Origin: Centropus unirufus
Taxonomy: Eukaryota > Chordata > Aves > Cuculiformes > Centropidae
Reading direction: 5' to 3'
DNA length: 64,000 nt
Assembly: GCA_013397695.1 (NCBI GenBank)
Contig: VYZI01000018.1
Coordinates: 1,887,679-1,951,678 of the forward strand
Shown here piece after piece: positions 45,127 through 58,800 of this stretch. Positions within the stretch are counted from its first letter, which is position 1, and the number at the start of each line of letters is the position of its first letter. The position numbers were made by a program, and so were the translations under genes. The notes below the pieces were generated by a model, which did no database searches, had not been told where the DNA came from, and worked only from the letters and a program-made list of their open reading frames with translations.

Positions 45127-48100
45127 GTGAAGTCCATATCTAAGATCCCATTTCCACTAAAACACAAGCATCGATGTAAGTTAGTTACCACTAAGAGTTA
45201 CCAAGAGGCTTACATCCGTTTTGGTCTTAGGATGCTGAGGGAATTGGCAGTATGTAAGCTGAAAAATGTCTCTGTGTGTTTCATCTCTCATTAGGGTTTT
45301 CCTTTCATTGTATTTCAGTCAGAATGGAACACAAACTTGCAGTAGCATGATTTCTGTCTGTCTGCAGGAACAGCCTTCTTTACTCCAACAAAAGCTAAAT
45401 TACTGGACCAAAACAGCAGTTGTTGTGTCACTTCTTCTCTGCAAAGGGTAATGAGATAAATCGAATATTTTGATATTAAACACAGTTTCTTTTGGAATGC
45501 ACATGTCCCCACTACATGCTGCTAGATATTTTCTTAGCTTGATGAGCTTATCCCACAAACCTTCAGTTCCTCATGGCAGGGGCCGTGTTCTCCTGTTGTG
45601 TGTCCTTCAGAAATGATATTAATATGCCAGAACCTACTTTATTTACCACTGTATGTATCGCACCAGTGCAGAAAGCCCCCTCAGACCGTGCCAAAACTGC
45701 CTCACACTTTCCTGAGATTCTCCTGGACGCTCCTGCTCTTCCTAGAGCTCTGTGAGTGCTCCTGCCTCTTCTGAGGACTGCATAGGGAATTCACTACCCC
45801 ACACTGAAGGAATGCCACGTTTTTACTTCTAAATTACAGTTGAGTCTTGGGAGGTCACGATATACATCGGATGATTTGAGAAAAGGAGTAGACTGGAGTT
45901 CTCCCTTTGCTGTGGCAGTCAGCTGTACTGTAACCATCCTGGGAGGAACTGGTTGTAAACACACATAGAATCATGGGTATTTTGAAAACTGGAATAGGAC
46001 ATAACTGCTCATGGTTACTTCCTGAGGCAGGGGAAGGAGGAGAAATATCTGTGTGTTTCTAATAAAATGAGGCAAAATGCTGCTTTCTTAATGCTGAATT
46101 TGAATTATTTTTTTTTTGTTGTTGATGTTGTTGCAACCTCAGCTATGGTAGTTGAGGATGTTTTCCTACGTGCCATGACTTACCACGCTGGATTGTGAAT
46201 TGAAGCAGCTGAAGTGTAGGCTCACATTCTCCTCTCCTCATTGTTTCCTGAAGATGGTAACTTCCATCAGGGGCGGGGGCAGGGGGTACCAGACAACAGG
46301 CAGCGCCCACATGACATAAATCTCTGCAGCTGTTCGCTTAGTTCTCTTCTGGTGCCACATGTTGTTATCAGTAATTTGTGACATTCATCAAAAGTGGAAA
46401 GCAATGATTTTTCATTTGAAAAAATCTGTGATTTTCCTTTTTTTTTTTTTTTTTGTAGCGTGTGTGCTGCCATTGCAGTTAAGCTGAATGTTTAAGTATT
46501 AATGCAGTTTGTTTTATTACTTTGGCAGTACTGCCCTAGCAATTACTGCTCAATAGATAGACTCTGTTCAGGAAAAAAAAATCAAGGTGAAGCACATCAA
46601 GGGAAAAAAAAAGTCATTAGCTCCAGGCTAATCAGAAAGAACACCTTAACGCTGGTATGGTTGTGGGGTTTTTTTGTTTTTATTTTCTGCTGTTCTTGAA
46701 AATTATGTGTAGCAGAGGAGAATTATATAAGAAAGAAGGGGCTTGATGAACTTAATGGAGGGAGGGTAGGGAAAGAAATTTGTTTTCTTTCCAAATAAAT
46801 ACTCGATGAATTTCAGACTGCACTTTTCTGTGATTGTATTTACTGATAAGGTAATTGGTATTAATTTGTACCAATTTAGTATTGGATTTTGTATCAAATC
46901 AGAGCATGCAACAACAGAATAAGCAATCGAGTCCATAGTTCGCTTAACTATATTTCTGGAATAGGCTAAAAGATTTCCAAGAAAACTTGCACTCATTACA
47001 CTTGTGATGTGGCCTTGCTCACAAAACTGATGTTTCAAGCTGCATGCATTTTTCCATAATCTGGAGGTGTTTTGCTTCCAGGTTTTCTTTCTGATCTCCC
47101 AACAGACGGTGTCTTTTACTTCGTTTTTACTCACGAATGAACTGCAGCCTTGCTATTTTTGAAGCTTCCCTTTATTTTTTAATTTTGATTGTATCGTCCT
47201 TTTTTTTACTATCACTTATTTTACCAAATTATATTTAAACTTTTTAATGTTAATAATAGTTTTGTTTTTGTATTGATTATTTGTATTTTTTTAATCTACT
47301 TTTTATTTTAAAATAAAATGGCTGATATAGCACAAAGTAAACTTAATGACATGTTAATAAGTAAAGATTACAATAAGTACATTTTACTTGCAATGCCACA
47401 TTAGTATTTTGCTCTAAGGTCTGAATCTGAGACTTTTTTCAGTGTACACAGATTCCTAATCTTAACGCAGCATTCTATTGCAGTTGGTCCTTGGTAAAGG
47501 AACCCTTTGCAAAACTGATTGAGTGACCAGGGTCCAGATTATTCCTGAGGGATGGGTTTAAATTTTGCAGTTTCATAATAATGATGATAGCGAGTTAGTA
47601 AGTCAATTCTATTGCAGAGTAAAATATTTGGAGCTATAAATTCAGTCTTGTTTGTGGAAATAATCTACTCATTCAAGATAGGAACAACCAAAACAACCAC
47701 CCAAACAACCCTTTACCTTGTGTATTTCTTTTGATGCTACATTCCTCAATCATGTAGTTTCTCTTCATTTTGACAGCGTTCACCTGCACTGGCAAACCAA
47801 AATGCTGGCTGTAAGGGTACAATTCATCTTTTCCTAATAAATGTGGTGGTTTAGGTGTGGCATAATATTTGAAACCATCTCATACAGAGATTAACTAATC
47901 AAGTAGATTAAGCAGTGTCAGATTTAAAATCCCGTATGTTTTGGCAAGCACCACAAGCAAGACAGATTTCTGCTCTACTACGCCATTTCTTTATTTCTTC
48001 GGAAAGAATCAGGACTGTCGACATCAAATCTGAATCCATTCTGCAAAGGAAGACATCCAATACTCTTGACACTACTACAATAGTATTATCTGAAAGAATA

Positions 48101-48375
48101 TTGTTTTCCTGAGTATGAACTCTATGGGCTTGTGGCACTAAGGATCTCATCAGCTTTGGGGCTGGTTTGATATGCAGTTGTGATACAGGTCTCTTACCAG
48201 CCTTGATCTCTACAAGCATGAAGAAAGGGGGTTGCTAAACTCCTAAAATGAGGATGAACCTGTCTTGAAAGTATTAAGTTAAAAACAATGTATTTGTCAA
48301 GTAAACCTCAAATGGTGACATACACATTTGTTTTATTCCCCAAACAGCTTTGTATACCATTTAAAGCCCTGCACA

Positions 48376-48900
48376 TTACTGGTATTGTGAAGGCCGGTCT
48401 GGCTTTGTAAGCGAGCGACTTTTTTTTTCTTTTTCACCATTCCACATATAAATACTGAGAAGCTTGGCATAAAGAATGCAGCCCGGGGCATACTCCATAA
48501 AACTTACAATGCAATTAAATGAGCAATTTCTACTGGAAATAAAATGGGTATGTTGAGTAGAATATGAATTAAACCAAGCAAGAACAGAGTCAGGCAACCT
48601 TTTGTGGTACTCCAAGCTCTTCACAAGAACCCCCAGGGTCAAGAGTACCAAATGCAGCTGACAGGTCAAGGCCAATCAGTAAAGAAAGATAACTGCAGTT
48701 TGCAATGAAAAGCAGGTCATTCCAAATTTTGATTAATGCAGTCTCAGTGCTGTGGTGTCCACTTGAGTGGGTTAGCCAAATAAAGACGGATAGCAGCGGA
48801 TTAACTCTTAACACTTCTTTATTGTACTGCAGCCATTACAAGCTTCTCTGCTGCATTCACTAAGACTAGGTTTTCTCCAATTTATGATCCTTCATCTCAT
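48376..48900 (-). mobile_element. decayed LINE (L2-like) reverse transcriptase fragment
   Basis: On the minus strand three frames read in order as one reverse transcriptase: an AAEKLV..AVQ piece (near 48830-48870), then SGHHSTETALIKIWNDLLF and LLIGLDLSAAFGTLD (to about 48640), then after a frameshift LPDSVLAWFNSY and a remnant of the GVPQGS..GPLLFSIYM block (YAPGCILYAKLLSIYM, about 48450). HSTETAL and LDLSAAFDTID are signatures of L2 and related non-LTR elements. Stops and a frameshift show it is long dead. The ends of the element were not found. Confidence 0.8.
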
Positions 48901-51179
48901 CTTGTGTCCTGAATTCTGGGGGATCGACTCAGTTATGAGGAGCTGCCATGTTTGCTATTTGCAGCTCTACTAAAACGACCTCAAAACAACTTTGGAAGAC
49001 GGTGAACCCACCACGTTCTTACCATGATTAGCTGATGTTGGCAGCGTGTTCAGCCTGTGGGGCATACGTGGTAAAAAGGTGTCAGCCAACTCCCATAGCT
49101 ATGGTCAAACACTAGGGGCAATTACTTTGTTGTTTATTGACAGGTTTTGTTACACAAAACAAAAACTCAAAACCTTTGGCTACAAAGTGAACTTTACAGA
49201 TGTAATGTGCCAGCAGCAGAAATCTGGGAAGTCCAGATAATATGAAGAAATGCTGGTGCAAACTTTGCTCTTATGAAACAACAAATATGATCTTAACCTG
49301 TGTTCTGGAAAGCGCATTTTTTGAAGTAGAAGAGAAGTGAGGATGCTCTCTTTAAGTTTTTTTTTTTCCATTCCAAGACAAAATTAGCCAAGAAGTGTTT
49401 ATATGCATGGTGGCCAGTATGGGATCAAAATAAGGCTTTACAAAACACAAAATGTCTGTGTCAGCAAAGGATAAAATTCACTAGCAAATATGAAGGTACT
49501 CCAAGAGATTTGAACACCAAAATAATTTGATCTAGGGGGATTCCTCCCATTACTTTCCAATCATTTGATTTGTTTGTTGTTTCTTTTTTCTTTTAGAAGG
49601 TAGGAACTTGTGCCATACCAGTCTGAATATATGTTTTCACTGTGTTCATGAACTCAAGTCCGTCCACGCGTAGTCTTCTAAATCAATGTTATTTATTATA
49701 GAACTGGTTGTGTCATTTTAGACAACGGCACTTCCATGATGTCAGTGCTTATCCTGGAAGCGTAGGTGCAGTCTGTACATATAATCTCCTTGGTAGTGGT
49801 GTATAGGAGCTCCTTTTTGCTCTGCTGTTCAATTGGATGGAAGGGCAGCACTTAAAGATGCCTGAAGACTGGCCTTGCATGGGTGCGGTAGTGTGCCAAT
49901 ATCAGAATCTAACCAGCCTCCATAATAATGAAGATATAGATGAGGCTCACCATTTCCCAGTTGGGTAGGACAAAAATAAAATTTAAAATTATACAGGAGG
50001 TAATGTTTTCCAGAGTCAGAGCTAGAATGCCTTTTGTTGCCTACATAACTATTATTCTTTTAGGGTTTGGGGTTTGGTTTTTTTTTGTTTTTTTTTTTTT
50101 GTAAGGACAGAGCCATCAGCTAGATATTTTAGTGAACCAGCTGCAGAATTTGTAACATGTCTAGCACTGCTGTTCAAAGTGCATGCGATCTTCTCTCTGG
50201 TCCTATGGAGAACTGTAAAACAGCTCTACACTTTAATGGTGCCAAGGTCAGAATGGCCAGGTTCACCTGAGGGTGACTGCCAGTACTGATACCGAAATCT
50301 TGTCTCTGTGCTCCAGCTTTCAGGGTGACATTGGTTGGACAGCTGCGAGAACCTGTCCCAAACTGGGAGAAAGCTTCAATTTCATTTTAGGCAGGATTTT
50401 CTCATGTTACAGAAATATTTCAGGATCTATCCAGCCCGTAGCTGACAGATTGGCCACAAATATGATGTATTTGTACATTAAAAATCCTCTGTTATTGGTA
50501 TTACGTAAACATTTATGGGTTTCTTTGCCCAACCTGTTAATAAATGTGAAATTCATAGACAGGTGGCAACAGTTGCCTGAATTTTTATTTAGTCTCTTCT
50601 AAGGCTGAGCAGAAGTTACTACCCTGGAACTCCTCTGCTTTGGACTTTGTAGGTTTCTGGCTGTATGTGTGGGTCTGTGTGCCAATCCCTGCGTCTGGTC
50701 AGCCCATAGTGACCAGTTTGAAAGAGTCGGAGCAGAACACTGCAGTGAAGCCTATTGCAGTGTCAGAACCTCTGCAGTCAGAAAATGGAAGTGGAGCCCC
50801 GGCCTCCCAGGGAATCTGTATCCAGCCAGCAGACAATGCAAGCCGTGGGCTCCGAGGAGGAAAGGGAAGCTGAGAGACAGGCTCGGTGAGATTTTGTAGT
50901 CCTTGCAATAAAGCTGCTTCTTTGGGAATGAACCTGAAGTGGCCTCTGAGTTTATTTGGGATAAAAAGCCCAGTAAGGGAGGCAGTTTATTGGGGTTCAT
51001 CCTCTTCATAATCCAAGATATTGACCTCTACAATCTCCCAGCCGGTGGCAAAATATAAGGCTCTTCCATCTGCGCACAGTACCGTTCATTTTTATCAAAT
51101 AAAAGAAGCCCTGAGTCTGTGAACTATTACCCATTTCCCTTTGCAGGATGTATCTTACCAGTCATCACTGACAATATTG

Positions 51180-51620
51180 CTTTCAGACTCATTTTAATTT
51201 ATAGCCCCGAATATTTCTCATTTGCTTTGAATAATTGTTTTCTGTTGAAAATTAGGTTGTTGGCTTGTTAATTAGCAAGATATAAATGAGACTTATGGCA
51301 ACATTTTTAAAGCTGTGGTGCCAGCTAGTGGTGAGAGATGATAGACAGCATTTCAAGCTTGACATCTATTTAAGTGTAAAGTACATTTTTATTTGCATCA
51401 TGATAAGGTGACATTAACTTTTATTTTTTAGTTACAACTACTTTGTGACAAAATAAAAAGGCAAAATAAAACCAGTAGCTGCTATCATTGTCCAATTGGG
51501 TTTTAATTGGTTATTCTTTATTTGAAACTTTCCCGCCATTATTAGAAACGCATCATTAATTAGGCCATTTGCCAGTGAAGTCTTTTAGTCCTTAGTTTCC
51601 TTATGCAGTCCTTATGCATT
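51180..51620. promoter_or_regulatory. candidate conserved enhancer-like element
   Basis: AT-rich stretch with few homopolymers, two copies of TTAATTAG (51268-51275 and 51556-51563, homeodomain core), a TTTCCCGCC E2F-type site (51529-51537) and CCAATTGG/TTAATTGG pairs (51492-51510). Such density of TAAT cores in a gene desert near HOXD is typical of developmental enhancers. Called from appearance only. Confidence 0.3.
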
Positions 51621-54600
51621 GTGAAGTTGTAGATTTTTTTTTTACTTAGCTGGAAAACTGAATTTCTAAAAAAAGAAAAAAAAAGCTTTAGAGTTGTGAG
51701 CAGCAAAAAGGTTCTTATACAATTTCTGCAACTAATTCACTCGTGAACACTGAAGAGAGCTCTAGTCTGGGGAATGCAGGGTGAAACTCTTCATTGATTC
51801 TATTTGCTTGCAACTGTCGCACCCCACTAGGATGAAAATTCTGTATTTTATTAACATGTAAGAAAAATTAAAACAATTCATTATTTACATAGATTATCTG
51901 TATTTGAATAAGCTCACAACAGAAAGGAAAAATAAGCAAACCTTAAGGACATTTGTAAAGAAATGTAAAAAATAATGAATATTTTTAATGGTTTTTTTTT
52001 TGAAGAGTCATTGACAGGCCATCTTTCCTAGTTTAATTAAGCAATAACTGATCTCAGTGAGGTTGTAGAAGGCTCTTGAATACTAATAAATAAAGCCAGA
52101 AGATGAAGCATTTCTTTCATTAAATAGTAGGAGCTGTTTATAACTCTATTACTTACTGCTAAAATCAATTATTATTACTAATACTCTACAAGTAATTTAT
52201 AACTGAAGGCACACGGAAGGTTGTAAAGCAGAACTTTTCTTTTTAAATGTCAGACACAGCCATGAAGGTCAGCTATTGTGAATAAGGACACCTCAGATGA
52301 ACACACTTGTAATAATATTTGTGAAGATAGATCTAGCGTTAGTGACAGCTGCAGGCAGTAAGCAGAGCTGTCATAGCCTTCCATTCTAATACTGGCTGCG
52401 CTGGTGTAAAAATACAGGAGTGTTTCTAATCCAAGGGAATAAAGAAAATGGAATTATTTTTGTAGAAGATTAAATCAACTGATCTAGACACACAAGAAAT
52501 TTATTGTAAAAAGGTGCTTGAAATATTAACCTCTGCAAGAAATAGTCTTCTGTTGTTAACATAAATTGTATTCTGATAGATGTGAAAGAATTTCAGGAGC
52601 CCATGGAGCATGTTTGTTTATTGCATGTGCCTACTTAACATATGCTGTCGTCTTCATCATACACTTCCTTTTGGTCCACTTCAGTAGACAAAGTGCTTGT
52701 GGCAGATCTGCACTGTCTTTTCATGTGCTGTTGCAACACACTCACTTTAATACTAAAGAGAATATTTAATATCTCTTAAAATATTAAAATTCAAGTGTGA
52801 ATCTTAGCTGACTTCTTGTAACTGTGGGTTTTATGATACATCTTTCATATTCTTTCCTGATTTATTACTTAAATGATTTGGGATATTGTGCAGATTGGTA
52901 GTCTCTTGACACTTATATAACTGCTAATTCAAAAAGGTTTTAATTTTCAGAAAAACGTATCATGTGTTGTCTGTTTGCAACGGACACAGAAAATTAGGTG
53001 CACACTTTGACTTTGAGTCCAACACATGGCATTCTCCAGCTTCAGTTTTCTCTTTCTGGTGCTTTCTTTGTCCATAAATGTTGTATTGGTACATGACTAA
53101 GCCACTTTATGGTTTAGTTTAGTTATTTATGCTGTAATTTCTTTTTTTTTTTTAATGGAAGCTTCACCATCTTTTTTTTTAAAAAAATTCCTATTCAGAC
53201 TAATGACTATAGTGCTGTTGGCACTGAGGGTAAATTGCCAAGATATTTGACTTCCAAACAAGATAAAGTGGAGTTAAATGACCTAAGCACAGTGCCCAGT
53301 ATTTATTCTTTTGAAATATCCAATTGGATTGGCAATCCTTTGGCTGTCATAATATTATACTCAGAACTTATTTGTTGTCAAAAATGAATAATTTATGCAG
53401 GAGACAGGAATGATATAAAAAGATTCTTTAAACTAATTTTTAAAGATACTTTAAAGTCTATTTTTCATGTTTACGGGATAATATATAAATTTAGTGGTTT
53501 GCTTTCTTTACTACTGCAGAACGTGTCTTGTTATAATAGCCCTGAGATAATATACACTTAGTGTATTCTAAACTGGATACCCTTGTGCATCTCATAAAAC
53601 TCTCTGAAATTTATGCATTCTGAAAGCTATAAAATAGATTAAGCTCAGTGGACTTAGAAGAATCCAGGTTTTAAGCATAAATCTGGATTTTAAAGAAAAC
53701 GCCTGCCTAACTTGAGTTGCCATGCAATTCCTTTCCATCCACTGGTGTCGCGTTGGGCCTGAATTTGATATCATGGCTGATGAAGCGGGAAAAACGATTC
53801 ACAATAGTTCTGAGGTCAAAAGGAGGGTGTTTGGCGGGCCCTTTGGCCCAGAAGAAGCCGCTTTGTTATTTCACAAAGAGCTACTACATTTGGGTTGCTG
53901 TTGGTGGATTTGGTGCCCTTCCCTCAGAATGCTGGAATGCCGTCCCTGGAGCCCTCTGCAGATCTCCGGGTCGGAAGAGGCGGCAGCCCAGGATGGGAGT
54001 TGGCCACATCTGTCAGGACAGTGCTACAGATGGTTGGAGTCATTAATTGATGTAGCTCCCAGAAAACATCATCCAGGATTATGGGGACCTCTCTTGGACC
54101 TCACCTCCTGTTAAGAGCCATTATCTCGTTCCTGCAAGATAAGAGCCTGAACCATTCCTACTGGACCCTGGGTGCGCTTGGATAGAACCAGTGTGCACCC
54201 CTGCTTCATGCAATTTGCAAATGGGAAAATGTGTCTGGAGCAGGGCTCGCACTCTCTTTTAAGTCTGGGATCTGCTGGTATTTTAGATACGAACAATCTC
54301 CGGAGCGAGACCACAACTGTGCCGTGATGAACCCCGGGGCTCTTCTAACGCATTTCCCATTTGTGTTTGTAAAACCTTTGCTTTGGTGTCGTGTTTAGAC
54401 CGTCCTGTGTGCAGTTACTCCTGCAGGATTTCTCACCTTACCGTTCTTCTTGCCGCTTGGTGTTTCTAGCCGAGCTGTGACATTTCTGTCAGCGCTGCTG
54501 GGAGCCGGGAAGGACCGCAGGCGCGTTCCAAAATTCACTTCTGCAGCAGCACCGGCAGAGGGAGCATCCACCTCGGGCTTTGGCGACACAGATTAGGGTC

Positions 54601-55199
54601 ATTTCCCATCCCCCCCCGCCCCGGTTTTGCAAATACATTTATTTTCATATATGTGGTTATTATATATGACAACGTGGTCAAACGTTTGTGCTGTGGAAGT
54701 GCAGTAAGTGTGGAGAAAAGCTGAGCTGTCTATTGTTTTACGATTACAAAATTGGCTTTGATTTTGCAAAGACTTGCATATATCACTTTGTGTACGGGCA
54801 GTAATTCTTCAGATGGCTTTTTTTTGGACCCTGGAGAGAAGAGACCTTCCCACCAAAACCTGTTTCTGTAATCCACACAATACAGTGACTTTTGAAAGAG
54901 CACAGCGTGAGTTTAAGGGCAGGTTAAAAACAAGCCCTCCATAAATCCCTACACGGATTGTGTGCAGCTCACCTGTGGGACGCAGGCTTGAAGAGGCGGT
55001 TCTGGTGCTAGCTGATCGTTTGGAGGTACATTTTGGGGGTGTGCAAAGTAAACCATGCAAAGGTTTTTTTGCCGTTACATCTAAATGCACAGACTCTCAG
55101 AATGCAATATTTCTCTGAAATAATTCAGACATTCATGTGCTTTGGGCCTGCTCCAAAAGTTGACAGGAATTTTACATGAAGAAGTGTCAGACTGGAAGG

Positions 55200-55520
55200 G
55201 TGGGGCTTTTTTGTACAATGTTACATGCGTTTAAACAACACAGTGAATTAAGTGTGACTTTGTAAATTATGTTTGCATCATGATTTAAACTTTATTTAAA
55301 TACTCTTTTTTTTTATTTAGCATTATTACACTATGTGCTTGGTTAAAGCAGGCGGGGTTGATTATCATTAAACTGTTATTTATTTCTATTTTATTAAGCC
55401 CCTTTTTACATTCATGTTACAGGTTAATTTATACTTTTATTTCATGCACTACTTGGCTTTACTGATTAATATGCCCCATGGCATTCAATAAAGCCAGGCA
55501 GTGGAGGAAATAAGAGTGGT
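55200..55520. promoter_or_regulatory. candidate conserved noncoding element
   Basis: AT-rich, texture unlike the surrounding sequence, with TTAAT, TGATTTA, TTATTAAG and GATTAAT motifs and a TGATTATCAT core. Weak evidence; conservation could not be tested. Confidence 0.2.
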
Positions 55521-58420
55521 ATTAATTTCTAACATTGCTATAAATTTACCTTAATAAAACTAGCTCAGTAACACTGCAGTAGTAATACAATGGGTGCTTC
55601 CAAATTGTTAGCAAAGACACAACTGAAAGAACAACACTTTTTTTTTCAGAATTTAAGAATGCTGTGCTGTCTTCTTACTGGTGTTTAAATTGAACTACCT
55701 GTTATAATAGTGAGTGCTCTTATGTTATGTTCTACGAAGCAGTATGCATTTTTCAAAAAGAATTATTATTTAACTTAATCAATCAGCTCCAGCAGATGCA
55801 GATAAATCCTTTGGATCCTTTCAAATGCCTTGTGGATTTTCATGACCACTGTTACTAAACAGACTGCCTAAAACCAGGTTTTAAAATATGAAAGGAAAAA
55901 AAAAGAGAAAATTCTGGTGGATAAGGGTAAACAGCAACCATGAAAAATCAGAATAATTGATTTTCTTTTTAGTAGTGAAATAACTGCTATTGATTTACAT
56001 ATTCCAATATTTTGCATTGATTTACATGTTGTTTTGTAGTAGAGTGAAGTCCTCAAAAAGAAATACAGACAGGAGTGAGGTTAATTTTCGGTCTACAAAC
56101 TACTCATTGTAGTGGAAATATTTTTGCTATATTTATTTATTAACTGTTAACTAAGACAGCTATCGTTTTTTCAGGTCTGGAGTGTGAAATCTTTGTAATA
56201 TGACAGTCTTAAGTAATCCATACCATGTATCAGCTAGCTGTGACAAACCTCTCACTCATACTTGCATTTCTTTCATACTCAAACTCATATTGGCTTACCT
56301 GAGAATTTTTCTCAGTAAGGAGGTCTTGGGTACAGCAATTATTTGACCTCAGTACCAACTGAAAGCATGATAAAGAAAGTTAGCATATGAAAAATCTGAA
56401 CAAAACTGTAGTCCATAAGGCCTGCCAAATCCTCAAAACTTCCTCCTGAAAGGTGCATGGAGAAGCCCTTAATTGCTTCTGAAGCCAGTGGGATGTCAGC
56501 CTTCTCTGCACTTTGCTGGGTCAGACCTTAATAAATCACTCGACACATTTTGCAGGGATCACCTGAGGGGTGAAAAGCAGAAAATGTTTAAAAGGATTAA
56601 TATAAACGTTATATATCAAATGGAACTTATTTTTACATTCGGACAGCTATGAAAATAATACTGTCATTTTGATAAGTGCATTGGTTAGTTAAAATCAGAT
56701 GCTCAGCAGACTATCTACTATCATGCATGTATACTTTTACATACTGCATAGACTGAGGATCTGCCAATGTAGATTTAAAATTTAGGCTCTATGTAATGAT
56801 TGTTGCTTGGTATGTTTTTCTACATAGTGACAAAATCTGTAAAATTGCCTTATTTACTATAAAACTCATATATATCCAGACATAATGTTTGTTCTGCTTA
56901 TATAGTCATGGTGTAGGTTAATTATGTCAAATAACTTTGTTCAAGTGTTCTGTAACCTTCTAATCACAGAGTCACTGAAGTTAGAAATGGAAATTATGTC
57001 CTTGCTTTGCAGGGCACAGCCAGTTCAGGGCTGTGCTCTACATACTCGGTGTGTGACATTTTATCTGGGCCAGTCCTCTCGCAGAGTTCCTTTTTATCAA
57101 CTGTTTCCTCAGAAGAGTAATTTGTTTCTAACAGAAACCTAAATGTCTTCCTGTATCAAGCTTCAAATGAGATATTGGCCAACAAGAGGAATAATGACAT
57201 CCACAGTCATGTTAGATTCGATGTTTTAAACGGGGATATAATCCATCACAGTTTGAGGAAGATTTCCCAACTGCTGTGTCAAGCTGGATAGCTTGTTCTC
57301 GAGTGTTACGTTGTGGAAAACTCCTCTGTATGCCCCTGAAGCAGAGGAAAATCAGGTTAGATAAATAGACCATCGATTAGATTGTTTGGCAGTTTATAGT
57401 TTGCCAGAAATGCTGGAGAACTGTACCACGTACAGTAGTGCTGGTCTCCGCAGTCAGTGCATTCCATCTTTCCCTGACTGCAACAGTCTGGGCTCCCTGC
57501 TGGTTCTCTGGAGAAGGTATTTGGGCTCTATGTAAAAGATACCCAGAACGCTCTGATTCTGACCGAATGCATAAGCAGCAGATTCGATTATAAAGGGAAG
57601 CTCACATGTGTTTAACCCCTCAGTGCAAAGGTACAGACCTTCTTGTTTCATTGCAGAATAAGCTGCAGTGCTGGTAGAAGAGAAAAACGTGTGTTTGGGC
57701 TGCGAGGCGGCATCTCTAGGTAACAGTGTGGGGCCAGGGAGAAAGGGTGAGGGCCTCCTCATCCCGGGGGCTGCAGGCAAGCTATGAAGGGTTAAGGCAG
57801 TGTTGTTCTCTGAGAGATCTAAAACAAGCAGCCCATCTCCAAGGCATGTCCATAAATTAAAAGATCAAATGGAAGGGGGAATCCTCCCCTCCAGCTCTTG
57901 CTCCATACTTACCTTCATGCAGATATTGAAACAATAATATTCTTTTCTGTTTCAACTTTTCTCCGAGTTTCTATCATCAGCACGATAGGATGGAGGTTTT
58001 GATTTCCTTTGCTCATTTTGTTCTGGTTTGGTGCCTCTTTTTTTGTTTTTCCTTTTTTTTTTTCCCTTCTTCCACCCCTATGGGACACCTGTGCTTTTAT
58101 AGAACAGAGAAAAACCTACTTTCTGTAGAAGAAAATGCATGCTGATTTTCTGTTCTGCCACTCCACAAGATATTTCTCTTCTTGCAAAGTACTTTTATGG
58201 AATGAAAAGCTGTTGCCTTTATTTATTGGCAGGAAATAAATATCTGTTTTAACACCTCCTTTACAGCACAGTCCTGGAAGAGGAGCTGTGGTCCAAGCCT
58301 TGTTGTTAGGTTTTATATTTCCAGCCATGTGTTTAGGTAACTTTTGTTTCCGAATAGATGACTTTTAAGGTGACATTTTTTGGGAAGTAGTTCCCAAAAT
58401 TCCAAATCGCTGCGCTCAGA

Positions 58421-58800
58421 TCCCTGCCTATCCGTAACAGAAGAGCGGGAGCTGAGAAACAGCCCAACCCGATCGCGATTAGGGCCATTGGGAATTCGCA
58501 CGGTGCTTTCCTGGAAGCAGGGAACGACCCATGGACACAGCCTCCTGGCCGCGGCCGCCGNNNNNNNNNNNNNNNNNNNNNNNNNNNNNNNNNNNNNNNN
58601 NNNNNNNNNNNNNNNNNNNNNNNNNNNNNNNNNNNNNNNNNNNNNNNNNNNNNNNNNNNNNNNNNCGCCGCGCCGGGGCCGCGGGGCGCGGTCCCTGATC
58701 CGTGCGGTCCTGATCTCGGCCCCGCGGCCTTCCCGGGTTTGTTCCCGGCTGAAAGGCAGGTGTGGAGAAACGCCCAAGTCCCATCGTCTGCCGGGCACTG
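58421..58800. promoter_or_regulatory. isolated CpG island in the gene desert
   Basis: GC- and CpG-rich sequence (GGCCGCGGCCGCCG before the gap, CGCCGCGCCGGGGCCGCGG after it) in AT-rich flanks. No exon with coding features was found on either strand. It could be the promoter of a long non-coding RNA, an orphan CpG island at an enhancer, or a first exon hidden in the gap. Confidence 0.5.
58561..58665. other. assembly gap (105 N)
   Basis: Run of N within the GC-rich island. Confidence 1.

Larger units (their letters stand above)
38231..48370. other. gene desert, first part
   Basis: AT-rich unique sequence with no coding exon, RNA gene or full mobile element recognised. It holds a (TATA/CA)n repeat, a 23-bp tandem duplication, an (AC)n tract near 43196-43207 and several T tracts (for example 42569-42585). 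Confidence 0.65.
48901..58420. other. gene desert, second part
   Basis: AT-rich, with scattered T tracts (for example 50083-50100, 53141-53155) and a C-rich patch at 54608-54623. No gene recognised; a GC-richer segment at 53.7-54.6 kb has open frames of up to 130 codons without family features. Candidate conserved elements are listed separately. Confidence 0.6.

Noticed and set aside
45960..46010. catagaatcatg motif like the 3' end of bird CR1 elements
   Set aside because: Only a dozen bases match, with no CR1 body on either side.
51318..51334. gccagctagtggtg and ccctctagtgga (44635) as CTCF sites
   Set aside because: Both lack one base of the AGRKGGC core and mismatch at key positions.
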